Origin: Bradyrhizobium macuxiense
Lineage (GTDB): Bacteria > Pseudomonadota > Alphaproteobacteria > Rhizobiales > Xanthobacteraceae
Assembly (NCBI RefSeq): GCF_001542415.1
Contig: NZ_LNCU01000115.1
Coordinates: 1-46,733 of the forward strand
DNA: 46,733 nt
Reading direction: 5' to 3'
In this document: piece by piece, positions 33,474-41,382 of the stretch
Layout: each line of letters starts with the position of its first letter
How positions within the stretch are numbered: the stretch's first letter is position 1
The notes under the pieces: generated by a model
Database searches by the model: none
Told to the model about the DNA's origin: nothing
What the model saw: the letters and a program-made list of their open reading frames with translations, nothing else
Made by a program: the position numbers and the translations under genes

Positions 33474-33941
33474 TCAGGCGACTTCGAAGATGCCTTCGAC
33501 TTCGACCGCGGCGTCGGCGGGCAGGGAGGCGACACCGACCGTGGTGCGGGCGTGACGGCCCTTGTCGCCGAACGCTTCCACCATCAGGTCGGAGGCGCCG
33601 TTCAGCACCTTCGGTCCATCGAGAAAATCGGGCGCGGAGTTGATGAAGCCGCCGAGCCGCACCACGCGCGCCACCTTGTCGAGATCGCCGAGCGCGGCCT
33701 TGACCTGCGCGAGCAGGTTGATCGCGCAACCGCGCGCTGCAGCCGCGCCCTGCTCAAGGGTGACGCCTGAACCCAGCTTGCCCTTGGCGATCAGCTTGCC
33801 CTCGGCGTTGAAGCAAACCTGGCCGGATACGAACAGCAGGTTTCCGCTGCGGACGAAGGGGACATAGTTCGCGACCGGGGAGGTCGGCTGAGGCAGGGTG
33901 ACGCCCTGTGATGCCAGCTTCTGTTCGACTGTACCCGCCAT
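33474..33941 (-). CDS. RidA/YjgF family enamine/imine deaminase (long form)
   Basis: Protein of 155 residues. YVPFVRSGNLLFVSGQVCFN, GKLGSGVTLEQGAAAARGCAINLL, VVRLGGFINSAPDF and ARTTVGVASLPADAAVEVEG are typical of the ~150-residue Rid subgroup. The arginine that binds the carboxylate in RidA proper is replaced in this branch, so enzymatic deaminase activity is not certain. It is the first gene of an operon with the glycerophosphodiesterase. Its upstream region holds four 17-bp tandem repeats. Confidence 0.88.
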   Translation of the reverse strand: MAGTVEQKLASQGVTLPQPTSPVANYVPFVRSGNLLFVSGQVCFNAEGKLIAKGKLGSGVTLEQGAAAARGCAINLLAQVKAALGDLDKVARVVRLGGFINSAPDFLDGPKVLNGASDLMVEAFGDKGRHARTTVGVASLPADAAVEVEGIFEVA

Positions 33942-33989
33942 GTTTTTGTCCCTGGTTGGATGATCTGTGCCCGAAACGCACTCGGGCCA

Positions 33990-34057
33990 GCCTTGGTTCT
34001 GGTCAAGCCTTGGTTCTGGTCAAGCCTTGTTTCAGACGAAGCCTTGTTTCGCCCATC
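33990..34057 (+). repeat. Four tandem 17-bp units
   Basis: GCCTTGGTTCTGGTCAA occurs twice without change (33990-34006, 34007-34023), followed by GCCTTGTTTCAGACGAA (34024-34040) and GCCTTGTTTCGCCCATC (34041-34057). It lies 48 bp upstream of the RidA start. The 302-bp gap (33942-34243) otherwise holds a dyad next to eipB and no gene. Confidence 0.85.
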
Positions 34058-34201
34058 GCGCCGCCGGTTGCAAGCGAGGGGAACCCGAACACTGTTTCCT
34101 GATCTGTGGGGTTCACGCGAAGAACCGCTGAGGAAGCCGGCATTTCCGTATCTGCTCGTTACCTTTTTGTGAAACATGCCCCAGTTGCGGCGCAATAGGG
34201 C

Positions 34202-34217
34202 CGTCACTATTGTGACG
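34202..34217. promoter_or_regulatory. Perfect dyad upstream of eipB
   Basis: CGTCAC-TATT-GTGACG is a perfect inverted repeat ending 26 bp before the ATG, so it overlaps the likely transcription start or early leader. GTCAC/GTGAC half-sites also make the dyads at 8207-8220 and 8464-8481. The binding protein is unknown. Confidence 0.4.
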
Positions 34218-34243
34218 AATCGTCGCCTCCCCGAGGAGAAACC

Positions 34244-35110
34244 ATGATTCTGCCGTTCCGGACTGTGTCGCGTGCCCTGGTCCTGACGATCACGGCCGCT
34301 GCAGGAATTGGTTGGGCCGATGCGCCGGCCGCCGCGGCCGCCGGCGGGCCATTCCTCGCACACCAGGCGCTTTATGATCTCAGCCTCCTGAAGTCGCGGG
34401 GCGGCAACGCGGTCAACGATGCGCGCGGGCGCATCCTCTACAATTTCTCGGGAAGTTCCTGCGAAGGCTATACGTCCGAATTCCGGCAAGTCTCCGAGCT
34501 CGACAGCGGCGAAGGCAAGGTCACGCTCTCCGATCTGCAATCGAAGTCCTGGGAGGATGCCGCGGGCAAGAGCTACCGCTTCAAGATCGACACCCGCATG
34601 AACGACAGCGACGCCGCGCCGGTCGACGGCGTGGCCGAGCGGGTCGGCGACCACATCACGGTGAAGCTGACGCAGCCGGTGAAGAAGTCCTTCGATCTCG
34701 ACGGCAAGATTGTATTTCCGACCGAGCAGATCAGGCGCATCATCGCGGCAGCCCGCGACGGCAAGTCGGTGCTTGAACTGACGGTCTATGACGGCTCCGA
34801 TAATGGCGAGAAGGTCTACAACACGCTGACGGTGATCGGCAAAGCGATCCCGGGCGACCGCACGCCGACATCACCCGATCCGTCGACGGCAAGCGACGTG
34901 ATGAAATCGTTGACGCGCTGGCCGGTGACGGTGAGCTATTACGACCGCGACGCCAAGCCGACGGACGGCGAACAGACGCCGGTCTATGCGATGTCGTTCG
35001 AGCTCTACGAGAACGGCGTCTCGCGCGCGCTGGTGCTCGATTACAACGATTTTGTGATCTCGGGCGCGATGGACAAGTTCGACATCAGGAATTCCAAGCC
35101 CTGCAAGTGA
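34244..35110 (+). CDS. eipB: Cell-envelope integrity protein EipB (DUF1849)
   Basis: Periplasmic protein of 288 residues with a signal peptide (cleavage near 32-33, after AAAAA). HQALYDLSLLKSRGGNAVNDARGRILYNF, GSSCEGYTSEFRQV and the C-terminal VISGAMDKFDIRNSKPCK match DUF1849, known in Brucella as EipB, a beta-spiral protein needed for envelope integrity. The two cysteines (in SSCEGY and SKPC) correspond to its disulfide. GAGGAGAAACC precedes the ATG. A RidA paralogue follows on the same strand 69 bp later. Confidence 0.9.
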   Translation: MILPFRTVSRALVLTITAAAGIGWADAPAAAAAGGPFLAHQALYDLSLLKSRGGNAVNDARGRILYNFSGSSCEGYTSEFRQVSELDSGEGKVTLSDLQSKSWEDAAGKSYRFKIDTRMNDSDAAPVDGVAERVGDHITVKLTQPVKKSFDLDGKIVFPTEQIRRIIAAARDGKSVLELTVYDGSDNGEKVYNTLTVIGKAIPGDRTPTSPDPSTASDVMKSLTRWPVTVSYYDRDAKPTDGEQTPVYAMSFELYENGVSRALVLDYNDFVISGAMDKFDIRNSKPCK

Positions 35111-35179
35111 CGACTTCTCTGGTCGAGCGCGCCGGACCCGAGTAGGCTCTCCGTCCAACGCGTGTCAGGGAGGCACATC

Positions 35180-35581
35180 ATGCCCAAGCTCGAACATCTG
35201 CGCCCCAGCGGCCTTCACCACAATCCCGCATACTCCCACGTTGTCGCCGCCACGGGCGCGCGCACGATCTATATTTCGGGGCAGGTGTCGGTCGACGAGG
35301 AGGGACGGGTGGTCGGTCCCGGCGACCTTGCTGCGCAAACGACGCAGGTGATGCAGAACCTGGGCCTCGCGCTGAAAGCTGCCGGTGCCAGCTATGCCAA
35401 CATCGTGAAGATCACGACCTTCGTCGTTGGCTACAAGCCTGAGCTTCGTCCGATCATCGGCAAGGCGCGCAGTGCGTTCTTTGCAGGCATGGAGCCGCCG
35501 GCGAGCACGCTGGTCGGCGTCACGGCGCTGGCGGCGCCGGAATGGCTGATCGAGATCGAGGCGGTGGCCGTCGTCGATTGA
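35180..35581 (+). CDS. RidA family protein (short form)
   Basis: Protein of 133 residues. SHVVAATGARTIYISGQVSVDEEG, LAAQTTQVMQNLGLALKAAGA, IVKITTFVVGYKPELRPI and STLVGVTALAAPEWLIEIEA are the Rid core. AGGGAGG (35167-35173) lies six bases before the ATG at 35180, which settles the start against the ATG at 35162. It follows eipB closely. With 33474-33941 there are two diverged Rid genes within 1.7 kb. Confidence 0.9.
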   Translation: MPKLEHLRPSGLHHNPAYSHVVAATGARTIYISGQVSVDEEGRVVGPGDLAAQTTQVMQNLGLALKAAGASYANIVKITTFVVGYKPELRPIIGKARSAFFAGMEPPASTLVGVTALAAPEWLIEIEAVAVVD

Positions 35582-35600
35582 GGGCCTGAGTTCTTCTCCG

Positions 35601-35680
35601 CGTCATTGCGAGCGTAGCGAAGCAATCCATCTGTCCACATGCGTTAAGGCATGGATTGCTTCGCTACGCCCGCAATGACG
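35601..35680. repeat. Long inverted repeat, CGTCATT family, copy 2
   Basis: Two 30-bp arms (35601-35630 and 35651-35680) match with one mismatch around a 20-base loop. The arms begin CGTCATTGCGAG and end AGCAATCCAT. It separates the convergent RidA and dinB genes, starting 20 bp after one stop and ending two bases before the other. Resembles the copy at 30727-30828 in its outer bases and placement. Confidence 0.9.
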
Positions 35681-35682
35681 GA

Positions 35683-36981
35683 TTAATCCTCAGCCGGCTT
35701 TCCCGGCCCGTCATAGGCAATGCCCCTGATCACGGCGGCGTTGCCGAATTTCTTTCTGAGATTGTCCATCGCGCGTTCGGCGTGCGCCGAGCGGCGGTCG
35801 AGCATGTCGGCATCATTGGCCTGCGAGCCGGGCCGCAGCGCGCTGACACCGGTTCCCATCAGGCGGAAGGCGGTGCCGTCGATCTCCTTCACCAGCATCT
35901 CGCGCGACACCGCGAAGATCTTGGCGGCGAGCTGGGTCGGCGTCTGGATCGATTGCGAACGGGTGCGCTGGCGGAAGTCGGCGGTCTTCAGCTTCAGCGT
36001 AATGGTGCAGCCGGAGAGGTCGCTGGTCTTCAACCGCGCCGAGACTTTCTCTGACAATTTCCAGAGCAGCTTCTCCAGCGTTGCGAAATCGCGGATGTCG
36101 GTCTCGAAGGTGGTCTCGCTCGAGATCGTCTTGGCGCCGCGATCGGGTACCACGCTGCGGTCGTCGATACCACGTGCCAGCCGCCACAGCCTGCGGCCTT
36201 CACCGGCGAACTGTTTCATCAGCTCGTTCTCGTCGGCCCGTTGCAGGTCGGCGATGAGGCGGAAACCGCGCTGCACGAGTTTTTCCTGCGTCGCCGGTCC
36301 GACGCCGTAGATGAAACCGACCGGCTTGTCGGCCAGCATCTCGCGGGCCTCTTCCTGGTCCAGCGCGGCAAAGCCGCGGGGCTTGTCGAGATCGGAGGCG
36401 ATCTTGGCCAGGAATTTGTTGCAGGACAGCCCGACTGACACCGTGATCCCGATATCGCACTCGACGTCGCGCGCGAATTTGGCGAGCACCTTGGCCGGGA
36501 TCATGCCATGGACGCGCTGCGTGCCGGACAGATCGAGGAAGGCCTCGTCAATCGACAGCGGCTCGACCAGCGGCGTCAGCGCCTGCATGGCCTGGCGCAC
36601 CTCGCGCCCGACCCGGACATATTTCGCCATGTCCGGGCCGATCACGGTTGCATTCGGGCAAAGCTCGAGCGCCTTGAACATCGGCATCGCCGAACGGACG
36701 CCGTAGGTGCGGGCGATGTAGCAGGCCGCCGACACGACACCGCGCTTGCCGCCGCCGATGATGACCGGCCTGTCGGCAATATCCGGATTGTCGCGCTTTT
36801 CGACGGTGGCATAGAACGCGTCGCAGTCGATGTGCGCCAGCGCCAGCGTGGGAAGGGTGCGGTGACGCACCAACCGCGGCGAGCCGCAATGGCTGCACCG
36901 CTTCACCTTGATATCGAGATCGCCGAGGCAGTCTCTGCAGAAACTGAGGGGGCCGTCGAAAGCTGCCGACGCCGCGGTCAC
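35683..36981 (-). CDS. dinB: DNA polymerase IV with N-terminal zinc-ribbon-like segment
   Basis: Y-family translesion polymerase of 432 residues. HIDCDAFYATVE and SIDEAFLDL carry the catalytic acidic residues; then VSVGLSCNKFLAKIASDLDKP, the helix-hairpin-helix IYGVGPATQEKL, and a little-finger domain to about 415. The N-terminus has two CxxC pairs (FCRDCLGD and RCSHCGSP, near residues 15-32), which look like a zinc ribbon not found in E. coli DinB. I start at GTG 36979-36981, which overlaps the upstream TGA as GTGA; an ATG at 36999 would overlap the upstream gene by 22 bases. It is translationally coupled to the DUF3572 gene. Confidence 0.92.
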   Translation of the reverse strand: MTAASAAFDGPLSFCRDCLGDLDIKVKRCSHCGSPRLVRHRTLPTLALAHIDCDAFYATVEKRDNPDIADRPVIIGGGKRGVVSAACYIARTYGVRSAMPMFKALELCPNATVIGPDMAKYVRVGREVRQAMQALTPLVEPLSIDEAFLDLSGTQRVHGMIPAKVLAKFARDVECDIGITVSVGLSCNKFLAKIASDLDKPRGFAALDQEEAREMLADKPVGFIYGVGPATQEKLVQRGFRLIADLQRADENELMKQFAGEGRRLWRLARGIDDRSVVPDRGAKTISSETTFETDIRDFATLEKLLWKLSEKVSARLKTSDLSGCTITLKLKTADFRQRTRSQSIQTPTQLAAKIFAVSREMLVKEIDGTAFRLMGTGVSALRPGSQANDADMLDRRSAHAERAMDNLRKKFGNAAVIRGIAYDGPGKPAED

Positions 36982-37277
36982 GGCACGTCGCGCTCCCACT
37001 GCGGGTCCCCCAGCACCTGACGGGCGGCGGCGATGTTGGTCGGGTGCAGTTCCGACGCGTCGGCGAAGGCCTTCACGGTGGCGTCATCGCGGAGCACGAA
37101 ATCGAGCACGCTCGCAAGAAATTGAGGATCGGCTGCGGCATTGCGTAGCGTCTCCGGTCCGATCCCTGTCTCGGCCAGGAACAGGCCCAGCCGCTCGGGA
37201 TCTCCGGCAACGAAGCTCAACGCCTGAATCGCAACGATTTCAGCGACTTCCCGAGGGTTGTGAACAGGCTTTTTCAA
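36978..37277 (-). CDS. DUF3572 family protein
   Basis: Small helical protein of 99 residues from a TTG at 37275-37277 (reads LKKPVHNPREVAEIV). EIVAIQALSFVAGDPERLGLFLAETGIGPETLRNAA, split as two helices, and FLASVLDFVLRDDATVKAFA are typical of DUF3572, an alphaproteobacterial family of unknown function. An ATG at 37370 would add 31 residues running through the divK promoter region, and their composition does not fit the family; GGAAAGG lies about 14 bases before the TTG. Its TGA overlaps the GTG of dinB. Confidence 0.75.
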   Translation of the reverse strand: MKKPVHNPREVAEIVAIQALSFVAGDPERLGLFLAETGIGPETLRNAAADPQFLASVLDFVLRDDATVKAFADASELHPTNIAAARQVLGDPQWERDVP

Positions 37278-37296
37278 CGCGCCAGTTTGCCTTTCC

Positions 37297-37412
37297 GTTA
37301 ACTTATGGTCTCTATTGAGAGGCCCATCATGCCCGAGTCTTCTGTGTGTATTCAAGCAAGCGGAAACCACGCTACGGAAGTTGACTTGGGGGTTAACGGG
37401 TTAGAGCGATTC
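37297..37412. promoter_or_regulatory. DUF3572/divK intergenic region with GTTAAC and GANTC elements
   Basis: GTTAAC occurs at 37297-37302 and 37392-37397, and GANTC at 37335-37339 (GAGTC) and 37408-37412 (GATTC). TTAAC is the half-site of CtrA-type boxes, though no full TTAA-N7-TTAA is seen. TTGACT at 37381 may be a -35. Cell-cycle control of divK is expected from Caulobacter; these sites are candidates only. Confidence 0.4.
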
Positions 37413-37506
37413 TGGCGCTAGTTTGAATTCACATTTTCGACGCGCCCCGAGCGCGGTGCGTGAGGCGCCGCAGCCGGGCCCGTTTCCTAGGGTTGGGAGG
37501 GACGGG

Positions 37507-37872
37507 ATGGCCAAAACCGTCCTGATCGTGGAGGACAACGAGCTCAATATGAAGCTCTTTCGCGATCTGTTGGAAGCGCATGGCTATCAGACCTCGGGCA
37601 CCAGCAATGGGTTCGAAGCGCTTGACCTCGTTCGCAAGCTGCATCCCGATCTTATCCTGATGGATATTCAATTGCCGCAGGTTTCCGGCCTCGAGGTCAC
37701 GCGTTGGATCAAGGACGATCCCGACCTGCGCACGATCCCGGTGGTCGCGGTCACCGCCTTTGCGATGAAGGGCGACGAAGAACGCATCCGCGAGGGCGGC
37801 TGCGAAGCCTATTTGTCCAAGCCGATCTCGGTCGGCAAATTTATTGAGACTGTCCGACGCTTTATCGGATAG
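37507..37872 (+). CDS. divK: Single-domain response regulator DivK
   Basis: Receiver-only protein of 121 residues that, in Caulobacter and rhizobia, is phosphorylated by PleC/DivJ-type kinases and controls CtrA through DivL and CckA. VLIVEDNELNMKLFRDLLEA has the acidic pocket, Asp53 in LILMDIQLP is the acceptor, and VVAVTAFAMKGDEERIREGGCEAYLSKPIS, residues 76-105, is nearly invariant in DivK. GGGAGG lies about six bases before the ATG at 37507; an ATG at 37423 would add 28 residues unlike DivK. pleD follows after 15 bp, the standard divK-pleD operon. Confidence 0.96.
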   Translation: MAKTVLIVEDNELNMKLFRDLLEAHGYQTSGTSNGFEALDLVRKLHPDLILMDIQLPQVSGLEVTRWIKDDPDLRTIPVVAVTAFAMKGDEERIREGGCEAYLSKPISVGKFIETVRRFIG

Positions 37873-37887
37873 GGGAGTTGTGGTGCA

Positions 37888-39261
37888 ATGTCCGCGCGTA
37901 TCCTCGTCGTCGATGACGTTCCGGCGAACGTCAAGCTGCTGGAAGCCCGCCTGTCAGCCGAATATTTCGATGTGCTGACCGCTTCCAACGGCGCCGAGGC
38001 CCTGGAGATCTGCGCGCGCGCCGAATGCGACATCATCCTGCTCGACGTCATGATGCCCGACATGGACGGCTTCGAGGTCTGCCGTCGCCTGAAGTCCAAT
38101 CCGGCAACCCATTTCATTCCGGTCGTCATCGTCACGGCGCTGGACAGTCCTTCCGACCGCGTCCGCGGCCTCGAAGCCGGGGCCGATGACTTTCTCACCA
38201 AACCGGTGTCGGACGTCGTGCTGATCGCGCGCGTGCGCTCGCTGACCCGGCTGAAGATGATGACCGATGAGCTGCGCATGCGCGCCATCACCTCGCTCGA
38301 GATTGGCATGCAGGCGCCCGAGCGCAGCGCGATCGCCGACAAGGGAATGGGCGGCCGTATCCTGCTGGTCGACGACCGTCCGTCGTCCTACGAGAAGCTG
38401 GCGCCGACCCTTTCCGCCGAGCACACCGTCGATGTCGAAATCAATCCGTCGGAAGCGCTGTTCCACGCGGCCGAAGGCAACTACGACCTCCTGATCGTGT
38501 CGCTCAGCCTCGACAATTACGATGGTCTGCGGCTGTGCAGCCAGGCGCGCTCGCTGGAGCGCACCCGCCAGGTCCCGATCCTCGCGGTCTCGGATGCCGA
38601 CAACAACACGCGGCTGATGCGTGGCCTGGAGATCGGCGTCAACGACTACCTGCTGCGTCCGGTCGACAAGAACGAACTGCTGGCGCGAGCGCGCACCCAG
38701 ATCCGTCGCCGCCGCTACACGGATCACCTGCGCGACAACGTGCAGAACTCGATCGAGATGGCGATCACCGACGCGCTCACCGGCCTGAACAATCGCCGCT
38801 ACATGGAAAGCCACCTCGCGACGCTCGCCGAACAGGCCTCGCTGCGCGGCAAGCCGCTGGCGCTGATGATCCTCGACATCGACTACTTCAAGGCCATCAA
38901 CGACACCTACGGCCACGATGCCGGCGACGACGTGCTGCGCGAATTTGCCGTCCGCATCCGCAAGTCGATCCGCGGCATCGATCTCGCCTGCCGCTATGGC
39001 GGCGAGGAATTTGTGATCGTGATGCCGGAGACCGACCTCCATGTCGCCGGCATGGTCGCCGAGCGGCTGCGTCGCTCGATCGCCGGCGAGCCCTTTACCG
39101 TCGACAAGGGCGGCAAACGGATCGAGGTCACGATCTCGATTGGTCTCACCACGCTGGAGCGCAAGGGCGAGCCGGTCACCGACGTGCTCAAGCGCGCCGA
39201 CACTGCGCTCTATCGCGCCAAGCACGACGGCCGCAACCGCGTCGTCTCGGCAGCGGCTTAA
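37888..39261 (+). CDS. pleD: Diguanylate cyclase response regulator PleD
   Basis: Protein of 457 residues: REC1 (1-125) with Asp53 in LLDVMMPDMDG; REC2 (about 150-270), which lacks a proper acceptor Asp (VSLSLDNYDG) and serves as dimerisation adaptor; and a GGDEF domain (about 290-455) with the active site CRYGGEEFVIVMPETD. RGID just upstream of the active site matches the RxxD inhibitory site, so feedback by c-di-GMP is likely. PleD makes c-di-GMP at the stalked or old pole during the cell cycle. It is cotranscribed with divK. Confidence 0.96.
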   Translation: MSARILVVDDVPANVKLLEARLSAEYFDVLTASNGAEALEICARAECDIILLDVMMPDMDGFEVCRRLKSNPATHFIPVVIVTALDSPSDRVRGLEAGADDFLTKPVSDVVLIARVRSLTRLKMMTDELRMRAITSLEIGMQAPERSAIADKGMGGRILLVDDRPSSYEKLAPTLSAEHTVDVEINPSEALFHAAEGNYDLLIVSLSLDNYDGLRLCSQARSLERTRQVPILAVSDADNNTRLMRGLEIGVNDYLLRPVDKNELLARARTQIRRRRYTDHLRDNVQNSIEMAITDALTGLNNRRYMESHLATLAEQASLRGKPLALMILDIDYFKAINDTYGHDAGDDVLREFAVRIRKSIRGIDLACRYGGEEFVIVMPETDLHVAGMVAERLRRSIAGEPFTVDKGGKRIEVTISIGLTTLERKGEPVTDVLKRADTALYRAKHDGRNRVVSAAA

Positions 39262-39336
39262 GGTCGTTCCTCTTATCCGCGTTCGCTATCGTCATACCTC
39301 GCGTACGCTGCGGCCTCCCATTTCAAGCTGCACGGC

Positions 39337-39375
39337 CTCTGGAATACTGGGGCACTCGCCTTCGCGGGTGACGAC
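39337..39375. repeat. Dispersed repeat, CTCTGGAATACTGG family, copy 2
   Basis: CTCTGGAATACTGG (39337-39350) repeats 27087-27100 exactly, here followed by GCACTCGCCTTCGCGGGTGA. It lies between the convergent pleD and beta-lactamase-like genes. The copies differ after the shared 14 bases. Confidence 0.65.
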
Positions 39376-39395
39376 AGCGTTGCTGCGTGACGTTG

Positions 39396-40601
39396 TCAGC
39401 GTCCGCGCCTCACGGCGTCATAAGCCATCCGCTTGAACTCGAACGAGAACGGATGGACGAACGCCATCTGCCGCTGCGCCATCATGACGCCGGCGACATT
39501 GGCCTTCGGGCAGACCCACCACTGCGTGCCCGCGACGCCGCCCCAATAGAATTCGCCGGCCGCGTCGGGATGATCGATCGCCGAGGGCGTCTGGATGATG
39601 CCGCCGGCAAGTCCGTGCACCTTGCCGGGCTGCTCGCCCATCATGGCGAAGCGGATCCACTGTCCCTCGGGCAACTGGTTGCTCATCATCAACGCAATTG
39701 TCTCCGGCTTGAGCAGCGTCGGCCCGCCGGGCAGCAGGCTACGGATCAGCGCGACCATGTCGGGCAGCGTTGACACCAGGCCACCGCCGCCATTGAGCCT
39801 TGCGACCGGGCGCAGATAGGCGCCAGGGAAGGGCGCGTTGTCGGTGCGGGTGAGGCCTGGCTTCATGGGCTCCATCAGGTCGGCGCCCGCATAGTACGCG
39901 ACAAGACGGCCCTGATCCTTTTGCGGGACGACGAAGCCGGTGTCGACCATGCCGAGCGGATCGAGGATGCGCGCCTGGATGAACTTGTCGAAGGTCTGGC
40001 CGCTGATGACTTCCACCAGCCGCGCGACCACGTCGATCGCGAGCGAATATTCCCACGACGTGCCCGGCTGATAGATCAGCGGCAGGTCCGACAGCACGTC
40101 GACCATGTCAGCCAGGGTCGTGTTGGGATTGTGGACGCCGCGCTCATTGAGGGCTTTGAAGATGACGGTGCCGGGATCAAAGAAACCGTAGCTGAGACCG
40201 GCAGTGTGGCTCAGCAGTTGACGGATGGTGATCGAGCTCTTGGCGGGCTCCGTTTCGTTCAGCGACGTTGCGCCGAGCCGCAACACTTTCCGATGTCCAA
40301 GCTGCGGGATGAATTTCTCGATGGGATCGTCGAGCTTGAAGCGGCCTTCCTCGAGCAGCAACAGCGCGGCGCAGGAGGTGATCAGCTTGGTGTTGGAGAA
40401 GACGCGGAAGATGTGGTCGGTCCGCAATGGAATCTGCGCTTCCTTGTCGGCCCAGCCGACGCAGCTCACGTCGACAAGATCGCGGCCCACCATGACGGCG
40501 GACGAGATGCCGGACAGCAGGTTGTTGTCGATATAGCGCTGCATCGCCGCGCGCGCCGGTGCAAAATCGTAGCCGGTGGCGGTCACCTTCAGATATTCCA
40601 T
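39396..40601 (-). CDS. Serine hydrolase, class C beta-lactamase/EstB-like family
   Basis: Protein of 401 residues, no signal peptide, so probably cytoplasmic. The nucleophile motif SxxK is SNTK at 69-72 (RVFSNTKLITSC). The YxN-equivalent lies in SWEYSLAIDVVARLVEVISG and a late HGLAGGI may stand for the third motif. Such proteins include esterases and peptidases; a drug-resistance role is not implied. AGGGGAG lies before the ATG at 40599-40601; an ATG at 40703 would add 34 low-complexity residues. It is downstream of, and on the same strand as, the TetR gene. Confidence 0.87.
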   Translation of the reverse strand: MEYLKVTATGYDFAPARAAMQRYIDNNLLSGISSAVMVGRDLVDVSCVGWADKEAQIPLRTDHIFRVFSNTKLITSCAALLLLEEGRFKLDDPIEKFIPQLGHRKVLRLGATSLNETEPAKSSITIRQLLSHTAGLSYGFFDPGTVIFKALNERGVHNPNTTLADMVDVLSDLPLIYQPGTSWEYSLAIDVVARLVEVISGQTFDKFIQARILDPLGMVDTGFVVPQKDQGRLVAYYAGADLMEPMKPGLTRTDNAPFPGAYLRPVARLNGGGGLVSTLPDMVALIRSLLPGGPTLLKPETIALMMSNQLPEGQWIRFAMMGEQPGKVHGLAGGIIQTPSAIDHPDAAGEFYWGGVAGTQWWVCPKANVAGVMMAQRQMAFVHPFSFEFKRMAYDAVRRGR

Positions 40602-40728
40602 GGTCGCTCCCCTTGTGCGCCGCGGGCCGTTCGCGCGACCGCCGACAATCTCGTCTGACGGAATATCCAATTGCCGTCGCGTGTCGTCAACGCTAACAAC
40701 CAAACGGGAGTTCGGGACGCAACCGGAT

Positions 40729-41343
40729 TCACCCGGCGCGCTTCTTCGCCGCGACCTTGAGCCTGTCCGCGGGACCGGTCTCGCCGCACTTCACGCCTGC
40801 ATTTGCCAACAATACCCGCGCGGCTTCCTTGGCCGCGCGCGCCATTGCGGGGTCGTCGCGCACCAGGTCCTGCGCAATCGAGCCATCGACCAGCAGCACC
40901 AGCTGGGTCGCAAGTCCCTCGGCATCGGCGACGCCAAGCTGCTGCAACAGATCGCGAAACCAGACGCGGCGGCTTTCCTTGAAGGCGACGGCGATGTTGC
41001 GAACTCCGCGCTCGTCCGGTCCTAGCTCGGCGACAGCATTCACAAACGGGCAGCCGCGGAAATCCTTGGCCGAAAAGCGCCGCTCCAGCGAATCGAAGGT
41101 TGCCAGAATCTGTTCGACGGGCGGCTTGTCGGACGGGCGGGGCTGCACGAAGCGGCGTTCGAGATAGGCTGAGATCAGCGCATCCTTCGAGGGGAAGTGA
41201 TTGTAGAGCGTGCGCTTGGAGATACCGACCTCCGCCGCGATGGTGTCGACGCCGACGGCGCGAATTCCTTGCAGGTAGAACAACCTGTCGGCGGTCTCGA
41301 GGATCCGCTCTTTCATGGTCTGTTTGGGGGGCGGGGATGCCAT
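40729..41343 (-). CDS. TetR-family transcriptional regulator
   Basis: Protein of 204 residues. MKERILETADRLFYLQGIRAVGVDTIAAEVGISKRTLYNHFPSKD, residues 10-54, is the TetR helix-turn-helix; the rest is a ligand domain with a C-terminal Lys/Ala tail. I start at the ATG 41341-41343 (MASPPPKQ). It is divergent from an MFS gene, and a 16-bp palindrome lies in its own promoter (41396-41411), so it probably represses both itself and the transporter until a ligand binds. The ligand is unknown. Confidence 0.9.
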   Translation of the reverse strand: MASPPPKQTMKERILETADRLFYLQGIRAVGVDTIAAEVGISKRTLYNHFPSKDALISAYLERRFVQPRPSDKPPVEQILATFDSLERRFSAKDFRGCPFVNAVAELGPDERGVRNIAVAFKESRRVWFRDLLQQLGVADAEGLATQLVLLVDGSIAQDLVRDDPAMARAAKEAARVLLANAGVKCGETGPADRLKVAAKKRAG

Positions 41344-41382
41344 GCGCCGGCAGTGATCCTCTTTGCTTGACAGCAGCACCCT

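Noticed and set aside
37954..39225. 423-codon minus-strand frame opposite pleD
   Set aside because: No ribosome site and atypical composition; pleD motifs are complete on the other strand.
39396..40601. Antibiotic-resistance beta-lactamase
   Set aside because: SxxK is present but there is no signal peptide and the protein resembles EstB-type esterases and peptidases; resistance is not supported.
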